Of a stretch of DNA of 64,000 nucleotides, positions 1 to 10,400 are shown piece after piece. Position 1 is the first letter of the stretch, and every line of letters starts with the position of its first letter. The notes beneath the pieces are model-generated. The model did no database searches. It worked only from the letters and a program-made list of their open reading frames with translations, and was not told the origin of the DNA. Both the position numbers and the translations under genes were made by a program. Origin of the DNA: Bolinopsis microptera (Eukaryota > Ctenophora > Tentaculata > Lobata > Bolinopsidae); assembly GCF_026151205.1 (NCBI RefSeq), contig NC_087084.1:12551453-12615452 (forward strand), written 5' to 3'.

Positions 1-127
1 CTAGTTTCAGTTTGTAGAGTATGGTTGTTTTACCAGCAGCATCTAGGCCCAGCATGACGATTCTTGAGTTTTTCCTGAAGAGACCCAGGCCTCCATTTGT
101 AGAGAGTTTTTTAAGAGAACCTCCCAT
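1..127 (-). CDS. Arf-family small GTPase, first coding exon (partial)
   Basis: The minus strand opens with ATG at 127-125 and stays open to the window edge (42 codons plus one base). The product begins MGGSLKK and carries the P-loop GLDAAGKTT followed by ILYKLKL, the nucleotide-binding start of Arf/Arl GTPases. In this family the protein cycles between GDP and GTP and recruits effectors to membranes. Gly2 right after the start Met fits N-myristoylation. The stretch before the P-loop is about ten residues longer than in typical Arf1/Arf6, so it could be a divergent Arf or an Arl. The rest of the gene lies left of the window. A longer open frame at 43-294 on the same strand is out of register and is not the gene. 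Confidence 0.85.
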   Translation of the reverse strand, partial: MGGSLKKLSTNGGLGLFRKNSRIVMLGLDAAGKTTILYKLKL

Positions 128-863
128 TCATGTCGACGACACACCTGGTGCCTTACCTTTAGTTTACCTAAATTAGAACAGTGTGTTAGATAATAAATAT
201 CATTAAATGTATCATATAAAATAGCGTTTAGGACAAAAGTAAGACATTTTGCAATTTTTTGCCATAAGTTCCAAATAATTTGGTCAATGACCAATGTTTT
301 CTATGGTTAATGTATGTATGGTGAGATTTCAGTACCTATACCACTAAAGTTGAAGCGAAAACACATGCCTTAGAACGATGAGAAGTAAATAAATGAAACG
401 CAATTATTCAATGGAACAAAAAATGCATGTCAAATGAGGGTCACTCAATACTTGATCACAAATCTTGTATAAATATTTAATAAATTAAATAATTGATTAA
501 AATACAAATTCCCTTATTTCCAATGAGGGTCACCTAATACAGGATCACAAATCGTATAATGAAAATATCTGACAAATCAAAATAAAACTCCCTTCACTGT
601 TCCATTGAAAGACTTATTTTATATAAAAAATAGCATTAAAAACACACAGATACTATGATTGAACTGTTTAAAGAAATCATTTAAAAAAACAAATGTTATC
701 AATATATAATCACAAATGGATTAAATCAGTATTTTTAACTGTAAAACATCACCAAAATTTTAGTGGATTATAAGTGTTCGATGAATTTAAACTCGAAACT
801 CTTCATTCTTAAACCAGTAACCAGGTAGTCGGGTACTGGGTCCCGAAGTTGTGATCTTTGAAA
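128..863. other. AT-rich spacer between the GTPase and photolyase 1
   Basis: No gene is visible. It holds two copies of the motif AATGAGGGTCAC (near 434 and 522), each followed within about 20 bases by a GATCACAAAT motif. The first motif also recurs twice behind the second photolyase gene (near 2819 and 2888). As both photolyases read leftward, this is the 3' flank of photolyase 1 and the 5' flank of the GTPase. Confidence 0.6.
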
Positions 864-2273
864 TTAGTTTGGTACTTTAAACTTCTTTATGTAATCCGAG
901 ATATCAAACCTTTCAGTAATACTGTCATATGACATGTATCTAATTTTCCCATAGATTGGTCTTTCGCCCCATTTAGCATCATAAGGATCGTGTACTCCAG
1001 CTATTGAATACATGACACCAGTAAACCCATTAGAATCGGCTCCATCCAAACTGTAATGATCATTAAGATACAAAGCAGTTGATATTGCCTTATCTGCGCT
1101 ACTTGACCACTCTAGAATCATTTTAGCCCAATACAGCCTCATGAATCCATGCATCTTCCCTTCTAATTTCAGCTGAATTTGAGCAGCATTCCAGAGATCA
1201 TCATGTGTTTGGGCTTTTTCAAATTGCTCTCTAGAATAGAGATACTCCCTTTTATCACCCCTATGCTGATTTAGACTGTCAATAGCCCATTTGGGAGCAC
1301 CATTCAAGTTATCATAGTTTTTGTTGTAGAGGCAATAGTTGTCTGACATTTCACTCCATACAATAGCTTCATCAACAAATTTTGCAACAGATTCAGAAAA
1401 CAAATCTTCGCATTTCTTGACGGCAATAACAGCTCTTTGGGCACTAACCTGTCCAGTATGAAGCCATGGTGACAGATTAGAAAGTGCATCTGCAGTAGGG
1501 TTGTTCCGTTTCTCGCTGTAGATTTCCAAACCTTCAGTAACAAATTTCTGTAATCTTTGCAAACCATAACGTGAGCCAGGTTGAGCCCATTCACAACTCT
1601 GAACTGATTCATCAACAGACACAGAACTTCTAATTTGATCCCAATCAATGACAGGAGAAGCCTGTGCTGCCTTTATGGGATGAGATTTGATGACAGGAAA
1701 CTCTGTAAAGAATTCATCAAAGCGTTTCATGATCTTTTCCCTCATCTGGACAGCTTGTAGCTCCTCTTTATCAGATGCCACCCATGTGGGAACAACACTA
1801 TGGGCATCAACTTGAAACAGACAACTGTCGTTACCAATCTTGTCACTCAATTCTTTAATCTGGTTTCTTTGAGGGTGCAAAGGGCTGAAATCAGTAACAA
1901 TGCAATGGACAGACGTTTCTTGCATAAACTTGAGAATACGGTTATTTATTGGCACATGGTGATCTTTCAGGAAATAGAATTCAATTCCAAGTTGAGAGCA
2001 TTCTTTTGCAACTTCTTGCAGCCCTCCAAGAGAGAATTCAACTGTTCTACGAGTGGCTTCAGGACTCTCTGGATGGTTGATATTCAAGCCAGCTAGTACG
2101 TAAAGAGGCAAATTGTGCTTAAGTGCAAGTTCTTGAGAGTATATAAATGCCCAATTGTCTTGGACACGCTGATCCCTATTCATAAAATAAGCAACTCCAT
2201 TACTCTTAGAGCATGCTTCCTCACTTCCAGCAAGTAGACGGCATCTTTCCAAGTTGAAGGAACTGTAGTCCAT
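864..2273 (-). CDS. Class II CPD photolyase, copy 1 (469 aa, altered substrate pocket)
   Basis: Flavoprotein family that uses light to split cyclobutane pyrimidine dimers. The class II signature is plain: NLSPWLH, WSEMSDNYCLYNKNYD, KREYLYSREQFEKAQTHDDLWNAAQ, GKMHGFMR, LYLNDHYSLDG and KWGERPIYGKIRYM. Using residue numbers recalled from the Methanosarcina mazei class II structure, the electron-transfer tryptophans fall at W361, W382 and W389 with identical spacing (21 and 7 residues), and E302, W306 and N404 are kept. Two expected lesion-contact positions differ from copy 2: Leu380 instead of Met, and Tyr422 (codon TAT) instead of Trp. A strong splice-acceptor-like sequence (a pyrimidine tract ending TTTCAG) lies 17 bases before the ATG on the minus strand, and the frame is open between them, so an upstream 5' exon is possible. 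Tandem with copy 2, 0.7 kb apart, same strand. Confidence 0.93.
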   Translation of the reverse strand: MDYSSFNLERCRLLAGSEEACSKSNGVAYFMNRDQRVQDNWAFIYSQELALKHNLPLYVLAGLNINHPESPEATRRTVEFSLGGLQEVAKECSQLGIEFYFLKDHHVPINNRILKFMQETSVHCIVTDFSPLHPQRNQIKELSDKIGNDSCLFQVDAHSVVPTWVASDKEELQAVQMREKIMKRFDEFFTEFPVIKSHPIKAAQASPVIDWDQIRSSVSVDESVQSCEWAQPGSRYGLQRLQKFVTEGLEIYSEKRNNPTADALSNLSPWLHTGQVSAQRAVIAVKKCEDLFSESVAKFVDEAIVWSEMSDNYCLYNKNYDNLNGAPKWAIDSLNQHRGDKREYLYSREQFEKAQTHDDLWNAAQIQLKLEGKMHGFMRLYWAKMILEWSSSADKAISTALYLNDHYSLDGADSNGFTGVMYSIAGVHDPYDAKWGERPIYGKIRYMSYDSITERFDISDYIKKFKVPN

Positions 2274-2969
2274 GACACTAAGATTTAACTGAAATCAAAG
2301 AAAGAAGGTTAGGATAATTGATAAAACACTGATCAATAGCAGGCTTTGAGGGAAATAAACAGTTTGGGTAAATCAGGGTTTGCAGTAAATTGGGGATTTT
2401 ATTGTTCACGTTAAGTATCGTTATTTACAGTAAATATGGGCGCTGTAAATATGGGCGTGGTATAGGTATATCAGGTTTGACTGTATAATAAAGTTTTGAA
2501 CAATTTGATAAATCAATTCAGTATATATATCATCTTTTCTATGAATATTTACATTATACGCTTATTATTGACTTATTGCAAGATATTAATAGATTGAAAA
2601 TGAAACCAACAAATTCATAGCAAACATGCCTAATGTCTATCGAAGACGTAAGTAATGGTCAGGTTGGAATTAAATATAATCATCCAAATTCCAATTGCAA
2701 CACAACAATTCTACTACCATTCAGAAAACATCTTTACAATCTGAGTTACACAACAATTAAGTCCTATTTAAGATCTAAAACACAATTGAATAAAACAAGA
2801 AATTGATCCAACTCATTTCAATGAGGGTCACTCAAAATGTAGGGCAGGGGCACAATTACAATATCAGTACTATTTCTCGTGAATACAATGAGGGTCACAA
2901 ATAATATAATAAAATTAAGCACTAAATGCAAATTTATGTTGATTGCATTATAAAACTAATAAAACATGA
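2274..2969. other. Spacer between the two photolyase genes
   Basis: AT-rich, no gene seen. It should contain the promoter or 5' exon of copy 1 and the 3' flank of copy 2. Two copies of AATGAGGGTCAC lie near 2819 and 2888, mirroring the pair downstream of copy 1. A short direct duplication (GTAAATATGGGCG) lies near 2431-2458. Confidence 0.5.
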
Positions 2970-4580
2970 TCATTGATTTTTATTAGAGTTCACACCACCC
3001 CAAGACCCTTGAACACGCCCAGGCCCTTGTTTTCGACCTTGAGGCTGAGATTTTGGATAATAGTTGTGAAGTCCTCCCTGTGCTTTTGAGGGGGCTCCCT
3101 CTGACTTGTACTTTTTAATGTATTCAAAGATGTCAAACTTCCCTTTACAGCCTTTATAGGACATGTATCTAATTCTACCATAAACAGGTCTTTCACCCCA
3201 TTTAGGAGGATCATGTACTCCAGCAATTGCCCACATGACACCTGCAAACCCATTAGAATCGGCTCCATCCAAACTATAATGATCATTAAGATACAAAGCA
3301 ATTGCTATTGCCTCATCTGGACTACTTGACCACTCTAGAATCTTTTTAGCCCAATACATCCTCATGAATCCATGCATCTTCCCTTCTAAATTTAGCTGAA
3401 TTTGAGCAGCATTCCAGAGATCATCATGTGTTTGGGCTTTTTCAAATTGCTCTCTAGAATAGAGATACTCCCTTTTATCACCCCTATGCTGATTTAGACT
3501 GTCAATAGCCCATTTGGGAGCACCATTCAAGTTATCATAGTTTTTGTTATGGAGGCAGTAATTGTCTGACATTTCACTCCATACAACAGCTTCATCAACA
3601 AATTTGAATACAGATTTAGGATACAATTCCTCGTATTTCTTGACAGCAATAACAGCTCTTTGGGCACTAACATGTCCAGAATGAAACCATGGTGACAGAT
3701 TTGAAATTGCATCTACTGTAGGAATGTTCCGTTTTTCATTGTACATTTTTAAACCTTCAGCAACAAATTTCTGTAATCTTTGCAAACCATAACGTGAGCC
3801 AGGTTGAGCCCATTCACAACTCGGAACTGATTCATCAACAGACACAGAACTTCTAATTTGATCCCAGTTTATGATAGGAGAAGCATTCAATGCCTTAATG
3901 GGATGTGATTTAATGACAGGAAACTCAGTAAAGAATTCGTTGAAGCGAGGCATAATTTTTTGTCTCATTTCCATGGCTCGAGGTTCGTCCTTGTTGGAGG
4001 CTTCCCATGCGGGGACTATATTATGAGCATCAATTTGAAACAAACAACTCTCCTTATCTATTCTATCACCTAACTCTTTAATCTGATTCCTGTGAGGATG
4101 CAATGGGCTGAAATCAGCAACAATACATTTTATTGATGTTTCTTGCATAAACTTGAGAATGCGGCTGTGCATTGGCACATGATGATCTTGAAGAAAATGA
4201 AATTCAATACCAAGCTGTGAGCATTCATTTGCAACTTCTTGTAGCCCCCCAAGCGTAAAATCTATAGCTCTTCGAGTAGCTTCAGGACTATCTGGATGTT
4301 TGACGTTCAAGCCAGCCAGTACATAAAGAGGTAAGTTATGCTTCAATGCAAGGTCTTGTGAGTATATAAATGCCCAATTGTCCTGAACACGCTGATCCCG
4401 ATGCATATAATAGGCAACTCCATTACTCTGAGAGCATGCCTCATCACTTCCAGCTATAAGACGAAATCTTTTTGAATTGAAGGAGTGGTAGTCCATAGCA
4501 CTAATATTTCGTGTTAAAACTTTGCACCACGATGTTATCGAACTATACCTTAAACGCAGGACTGTTAAGGATATCATCAT
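2970..4580 (-). CDS. Class II CPD photolyase, copy 2 (536 aa, extended ends)
   Basis: Paralogue of copy 1, collinear without gaps over about 425 residues from Met29. All class II landmarks are present: electron-transfer tryptophans at 389, 410 and 417, Glu330, Trp334 and Asn432, and the canonical pocket residues Met408 and Trp450 that copy 1 has lost. So this copy looks like the orthodox repair enzyme. The first 28 residues contain no Asp or Glu, three Arg and one Lys, which fits a mitochondrial presequence; starting at Met29 instead would give a protein with the same start as copy 1, so dual targeting by two starts is possible. The C-terminal tail (about 40 residues, rich in Gly, Gln, Lys and Ser) is absent from copy 1. 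The final codons contain AATAAA just before the TGA stop. Confidence 0.93.
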   Translation of the reverse strand: MMISLTVLRLRYSSITSWCKVLTRNISAMDYHSFNSKRFRLIAGSDEACSQSNGVAYYMHRDQRVQDNWAFIYSQDLALKHNLPLYVLAGLNVKHPDSPEATRRAIDFTLGGLQEVANECSQLGIEFHFLQDHHVPMHSRILKFMQETSIKCIVADFSPLHPHRNQIKELGDRIDKESCLFQIDAHNIVPAWEASNKDEPRAMEMRQKIMPRFNEFFTEFPVIKSHPIKALNASPIINWDQIRSSVSVDESVPSCEWAQPGSRYGLQRLQKFVAEGLKMYNEKRNIPTVDAISNLSPWFHSGHVSAQRAVIAVKKYEELYPKSVFKFVDEAVVWSEMSDNYCLHNKNYDNLNGAPKWAIDSLNQHRGDKREYLYSREQFEKAQTHDDLWNAAQIQLNLEGKMHGFMRMYWAKKILEWSSSPDEAIAIALYLNDHYSLDGADSNGFAGVMWAIAGVHDPPKWGERPVYGRIRYMSYKGCKGKFDIFEYIKKYKSEGAPSKAQGGLHNYYPKSQPQGRKQGPGRVQGSWGGVNSNKNQ

Positions 4581-5373
4581 AATTCATCTCTATCAGATGT
4601 GAGTTTATGGTCAGTTTCAAATTAATAATAATAATTCTAAACAGTTACATAATTGATACAATTATGGCCCCTTATTGTGGGCAGAGTATGTGTCTTGTTT
4701 CAAATTACTAATCAGTTTACACCACATGCAATTTCAAAACTCAAATCTATTTTGCATTAAAGAGACAAGCAGTGTTTGGCATGCTGGAAGAACAAAAGTC
4801 GTAAATCAATATTTAAGTTGAATCATAATAACCCAAAATGTATTTATTTACTGACACAGGATAGTTTTAAAATTCCTACATATTGTGTAGGAATTATTTT
4901 TTGCAAAGAAACTCATTAATTATTTTAAAAACTAATGTATACCGTTTTAATCCGATGTTATTACATGTTTATATTCTTAGTGTGTGCGTTGAATATCAGG
5001 GAGGTATTAGCTACACATCAGGTCTTGGCTTGTAAATTATGTAGAGACTAACACAGAGAATAAATATATCTGCAAGTTATACAACAGAACTGGCATTTTT
5101 ATATAAGAACGAACATGTGCATCAATTTATTTACAAGATATATAGTACAGCCAGTTTATGGAGTGCACGTAGAAGTTTCTTATCCTTACGATATGCAGAT
5201 TTATCGACAACCAAGCTCGTTCAACACTCAATCGCAGTTTATAAAACAAGGCTGAGTTGGATACATAGGCCCAGTGAATAACTTCATATCAACTTATCGT
5301 AGAGATTGATGGTGCATGAGCAAATACACAACTTTCTGATTAGATAATAGATTTTCAATAAATTATTTTATAA
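4581..5373. other. Upstream region of photolyase 2, no gene seen
   Basis: AT-rich sequence that should hold the promoter of photolyase copy 2. I see no open frame of note and no recognisable repeat before the tRNA-like element that starts at 5374. Confidence 0.5.
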
Positions 5374-5460
5374 GGCTCGACGGTGGCTCAGTTGGTCTGC
5401 CTGCTTGTTCATCGTGAGGTACCAAGTTCGATTCCCAGCCGAGCTACCAGCCATTGCACA
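5374..5460 (+). repeat. tRNA-derived SINE head
   Basis: GGCTCGACGGTGGCTCAGTTGG resembles a tRNA 5' half with a Pol III A box (TGGCTCAGTTGG), and AGTTCGATTCCC at 5425-5436 is a good B box. An acceptor-like stem pairs six of seven bases and CCA follows. The T-arm stem does not pair, so a SINE head is more likely than a working tRNA gene. Confidence 0.5.
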
Positions 5461-5920
5461 TTGGTGAGCGTCGTTGACTAATTCAGAATAGTCAAATGGA
5501 CGTGAAGATTTTTAAATTGTGTCTTACGTAGCTAAATACTTACTTAGTTTACTAGTCTATTGCTCACTTCTTTCACGTATATCTCACGAAGCTTAAAAAG
5601 AGCACCGCGCACAGAGATTGGCGTGCCCGGTAACTCAATACAATGTACAAGTATATATTTTACTGGCAAGAAACAGTTATATGCAGTATTTGTTGCAGTT
5701 GATGATGAATGAGTATATTATTCCATTGCATATACTCCATAATACTCTTTCTTTAAGATTTCCATTTACTGCACCGTCTCTAATATTGAATATAATCTGG
5801 ACTCCCTCTCGATTGTTTTAATTTTCTTTGTGATTCCATCAAGTAATGGTTTAAAATTTTAAAAACACAGATTTATCTCAAAACGGTCATTTTAAACCAA
5901 ATAGTTGCCAAAACACAAAA
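5461..5920. other. Non-coding stretch after the SINE head
   Basis: No gene is seen. Bases 5577-5610 repeat, in degraded form, the sequence found at 6400-6450 (AAGCTT...AGAGCRCCGCGCAC), so part of this is an older copy of the same dispersed repeat. Confidence 0.4.
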
Positions 5921-6476
5921 AGCAAAATAATAAAATCAATTGGAGGACTTCGCCGCTTCGACGCGCCGCGCGAACTAGCATTCTTGCTTCGCATTCTTGC
6001 TTCGCAAACATCAGCCCATCGTCGATCGTTGCTCTGCTTCGCAGAGCAACGGTCTCGATGGGTTGACATTGTCAATCAATAAAATCAGTAATGATCACGG
6101 AACGTTATTTGGCCTGACACGTGAAACGCGCAAAAGTAAAAAGGCTTCATGGTGTATGGTGCAGGTGAGAACTTAAAATATTTGATATAATACATGTACA
6201 CTGTAAGTGTACATACGTGAGCAGTGAGGAAGCAAGCACTTTTTGCCGCGCACTTGTATTTATACAGGCGCGGCGCCACTGCCACAGCGTGGAGCGAAAT
6301 AAATTGCCCCTTATGCTTGTGGCTTTTTAACAAAGATCAGTAGCTGGTATCGCAACTTACGTACCTAGCTTGCTAGTCTATTGCTCGCTTCTGATCTCAC
6401 GTATGGAGAGAGAAGCTTCCTGCTCAGGAAGCTTGAAAAGAGCGCCGCGCACACAGCACAGGGATTGAGAGCCGAA
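5921..6476 (+). repeat. Inverted segmental duplication, arm L, outer part
   Basis: Apart from the insertion at 5939-6077, this stretch matches the reverse complement of about 52440-52974. It includes a GC-rich block with a TATAAATAC-like box (near 6258-6270 on the minus strand). In the other arm the match runs straight on into the partner of 20981, which shows that everything between 6477 and 20977 was inserted here. Confidence 0.8.
5939..6077 (+). mobile_element. Short SINE-like retroposon with 10 bp target duplication
   Basis: The insertion is flanked by AATAAAATCA (5929-5938 and 6078-6087). The other arm of the inverted duplication (around 52955) has the site once, so it is an empty allele. 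The 139 bp insert contains a perfect 10 bp hairpin (GTTGCTCTGC, loop TTC) and ends GGGTTGACATTGTCAATC. The insertion at 51751-51994 has a closely related end, so both belong to one family. Confidence 0.75.
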
Positions 6477-6823
6477 TAGTAGAGGCTCTTACGGGCATTG
6501 TCTGCTCGATACGTTAGGGACCCCAGATACACCTTACTAGACGTATTTTTGACCGTAGAATCGATTGAAAGTGGTTTCAAGATGATTGGACTGATTGTTC
6601 TGGGGTAAAATCGCAAAAAACCGATTTTTGGGCCAAAAATAGGCCAAAAAACCATGTTTTTTGATATTTTGAGCAAGTTAATTTTGTTGGCATGTCGGCA
6701 AAACTTGCATAAAGATAGCTAATAGACAGCCGCACAAGATTGTATAAAAATAAAACAAATCCCTCTATTTGTTCTGAGGTAAAAATCCAAAAAAGTGGTA
6801 AAAATTTTGACTTTTTTGCTTTA
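6477..6823 (+). repeat. Terminal subunit A of the 14.5 kb element (left)
   Basis: Begins with the TIR and matches, in reverse complement, 20113-20460 at the right end (shared GATTCTACGGTCAAAAATACG region and AGAACAAATAGAGGGATTTG region). A second subunit starting with the same TIR motif follows at 6824. The ends are therefore built from two tandem units of about 350-500 bp. Confidence 0.75.
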
Positions 6824-7399
6824 TAGTAGAGGCTCTTACGGGCAAATAAGGCACTCTTCTGCTGGAGCCCCTAGGCTCCTGAGATGATTGTTTTATGGAC
6901 TAGTAAGTAGTGCCGCATCGATAGCCGATCTCAGATACCACTATGGAGGCTGTATGGCCATGTGCTGACGGTTATTTGCTTTTTTTCCGCGCACCTCGCT
7001 AAATCACAAAATACCCGCTCGAATTTGATTTCAAAATATTCACAAAACTCCTAGATACCTACTTGACGATATTACGTAGCCAGATTTACCTCTGTTGCTT
7101 ATCTCTTGGTGTTATGACTATTCAAAGTTTCAGATTATCACGTGACACATTATGTCACAGTAAATGCGCGCAAGAAAAACTTTCACACATATTTTTGATT
7201 CGGCGCAAGCGCGTTCCGCACAATTACTACAAAAAGAACCAGGGTTTTTCCCGACGAGTAATACTACTATACGTCATTTATTACTTTGTGTGATACGAAT
7301 GGTAACGAAACTTGTATCATAAGAAACAGTGATTTAAAAACAAGCTGCTATGATAAATGTTGCTATAAAGTGGTCGTTCACATAATACGGAATCACCGA

Positions 7400-7401
<2 letters not shown>
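6824..7401 (+). repeat. Terminal subunit B of the 14.5 kb element (left)
   Basis: It opens with the same 21 bases as the element end and then shows only weak similarity to the outer right subunit (shared TCTGCT and ATCGATA blocks at similar spacing). An open frame at 7063-7293 has no recognisable product. The right limit is set only by the poly-G run. Confidence 0.45.

Positions 7402-7431
<30 letters not shown>
7402..7431 (+). repeat. Run of 30 G
   Basis: Uninterrupted homopolymer G, preceded by GAGA. It could form a quadruplex, and its true length is unreliable in any assembly. Similar runs occur near 16672 and 24687. Confidence 0.95.
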
Positions 7432-7433
<2 letters not shown>

Positions 7434-10400
7434 AATTAAACGTTGTTCAGGACGTGATTACGTAATATGTCAACGATCCTGTAAGAACATTACATTGGCC
7501 GTCCGCTGTTACATAACATACATTGAGTTTTACGGGGCTAAATTTGAACTTTAACAAGTTCTCTCATCTCTGTTTGTTCTGGTGTTAGTTGGCATAACAA
7601 ATAGACCATTTGCAGCTTTAAATGTGACAGTGATCAGTGACGGGGAAGATGTAAAATAACATTTAGTCCGCCGTATTTCCCTAACACCCAGTTTGGAATT
7701 TGGATCTTATGTCATGGTCAGTGTAATAAATTCCAACGAATATTTAGACTAATATCCACCAGGTTCTGAAAATAGCACTTTCAGCTGCTTTTAAAAATAA
7801 GCTATTTCTAATTTTCGATCTGACTGTAACTTCGTCGATTAGGCGAGGTTTTACAAGATAAAAAACTTTCATATGCTCCGTTTTAAACATCAAACTGTAT
7901 TTTAATGTAATTAACAATGTAATAAAAACCATTTGTTTAATCAGAACTAAAAATGTCATAGCTGAAATCGATGGATCAGTCTGATAAAAGTTGAAACTGG
8001 TATAACGTGCTTCAAACCCCGGGTTGACACTTGGCCGTAAATCTGTGTTTGACATCTAGAGTTCTAAAGCTTACACACAAGAATTCTAGCAAACGCAGTG
8101 TATTAAGAGAATACAACGTAAGAGAATTAAATTACAAAGAATACAAAAGTAATGTCCACAATCATTGATATAAACAAGATTGATGTTGACGTCTTATTCC
8201 CTGAAGGTACTTTTGTAGAGTATAGCTGTGAAGTAAGCTTAATTCCTATATCCTTCCATAGACCGTCCTCCAATCTGAAGTTATACAATTGTTATTTAAT
8301 CTGAATTCTGAAGTTGTAGCAATTCGACTTCTAAACACCTTTCCTTTCTGTCAATATTTCAACAGCAGGATAATTCTGTGATATAATAGTATGAAACACT
8401 CAGAATTGTAACCACAAGTCTATATTTATGAAAAGAATCTAGACTTGTGGTTAAAATTCTCTTTCTGTCCTCTGAAGCATGTCGGTACCACGTGACCTCA
8501 CCAATTATGTTTTAAAGACCCGAGGGCCACACTTAAGGGCTTTGAAACCGGTTTATTGAATACAATATAATATACAAATAAACTGCAATCATAACATTCA
8601 AGTCGATACTAACTGAAATAACATAATCTGTAGTTAAAATAATAATACTGTCACTTAATTAAGATATATGATATAGGTAATAAAATAAATATCTCTTTTA
8701 TTTCCACACTAATTCTCACATCAAGCTTTAATTCACACACCAAAACTTTAAATTTTATCAGATTACAAATGTCCTAATATATACGTCTCTTATCTTTAGT
8801 TAAAAAGTCAGGGGTGCAGCCGTTGTACTTCAATTAAAATAATTGATCACGCCGGATCACGATGTTATTTCTTTATTTTATCAAAATCAGCTAGCCGTTT
8901 AGAATTGATTGCTGAGCTCTGTGCAGGCTGTGTGTGGTACTGTGTAGTGGGTGTGTGTGTGTGTCTGAAGTGAGCGGTAACAGTCCTTGCGAGTGGTTGT
9001 TATTATGATGCGCTGAGATCAAGTTGATGATATATTATGTGATTGTGCGTGTTGTGCTGATAAGGCTTTGATTGAGCGATGTTACAGTTTTTGAAAATAA
9101 ACACATTGCACGAGCACATAAAAATGTTTTATAAACATTAGCACACTACAGTAATGTGTATCTTTTTTCGCTCTTGTGAGTGGGTCCATCATATTTCATT
9201 TTTGGGGACGAAGTGAGAGTCTCCTACAATCAAATATTAGCATATCGCATTGCACTAGATGATATCAGAGTTGAAGTATTAAATCAGATTTCGGAGCGTA
9301 CAGACTACAGGGTGTTCAAAAATATAGCAAGGATGTACTTTTGAATAACTCTTTATCCACTAGGATTGCCGACTAGGATCAGCTACTACAAAAGTAAACT
9401 GCAGTTTAGACAAATGACTTGTCTAAATTTGATTTTGTGAAAATTTATTGGTAGTTCTAAGGTTTAATGGCTAATTTGGAGTTATATTTTTCTCGAAGAA
9501 ATATGGGCAATTTATTCCATGGTCCTATTGATGGCACACCAAACCATAACTTTTTCCTTGGAATTTACTTTGGAAAGACCTGCTTGAACAGTGAGCTAGT
9601 GAATTGACGATGATTGAAGTTAAAATTGTAAAACAGTACCAAGGATTAGTTAGGTAAATCACCCAAATTTGCCTCGGTTGCTAGGGCACTGATTGTGGTT
9701 GCTATGGGGCCATGGCAACGTGTTATCGAGTTATAAGACCTTGATTTTAGAATTTAATCCCACCAAACCTGCATAATATCGAAGATTCCCTGTACTTTAA
9801 AGTAATGCTTACGACGTTTGTGAAATCATTCTTAATTGTGAATAATGGAAAAATCTAATAAATGGAATGGAAAATGGTTTCAAAAAGTCGAAAAACGTGA
9901 CTAAAATTGTTGTAGACTAAAAATTTGCAAAATTATGGTAACCAAATTTATTGTCAACCAAATTTATTGGCCCTAAGGTAATACGAGCACAATGCTCAGT
10001 CTGTTCAATAATAAAAAATACTGACAATAAATCATTGCTTCTAAGTTGGTTGTAATTGTGGAGGAAAGCTTGAAGGTACACAATTAAGAATAACTAATAT
10101 TAACTAACCAGGTTACAAGTAAGACAGTCAGTTTGTTGCAGAGGTACATCAGTCACAGTCACAGTGTGAACTAAAGCATCTGGCTCTGGTGTCCATCACA
10201 CTTGTCCACCGACCACTGTAGATTGTAGCACCGCTTCAAATCATCTCCTAAACAGTTTAAAGCTAAAATAGTTTAAACGAAGAGTAGCGCAATATATTTT
10301 TATCAAGAATAGACCACATTAAAATCAATAAAATCTTGGGCTGCAACTTCAAATTGCCACCCCATCAATCAAAATGAGCACTTGATTCCTACGTGGATAA

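Noticed and set aside
1304-3712. Additional frames overlapping the photolyases (1304-1648, 1800-2096, 2990-3301, 3527-3712)
   Set aside because: Shadow frames within two convincing photolyase genes.
864-4580. Photolyase pair as an operon
   Set aside because: Animal genes with a 0.7 kb AT-rich spacer; tandem duplication explains the arrangement.
5374-5449. Functional tRNA gene
   Set aside because: A and B boxes and a near-complete acceptor stem exist, but the T-arm stem does not pair and no clear anticodon arm is found; a SINE head fits better.
9308-9990. Mariner element starting CAGGGTGTTCAAAAAT
   Set aside because: Only one end is recognisable; no inverted partner or TA-flanked right end was found nearby.
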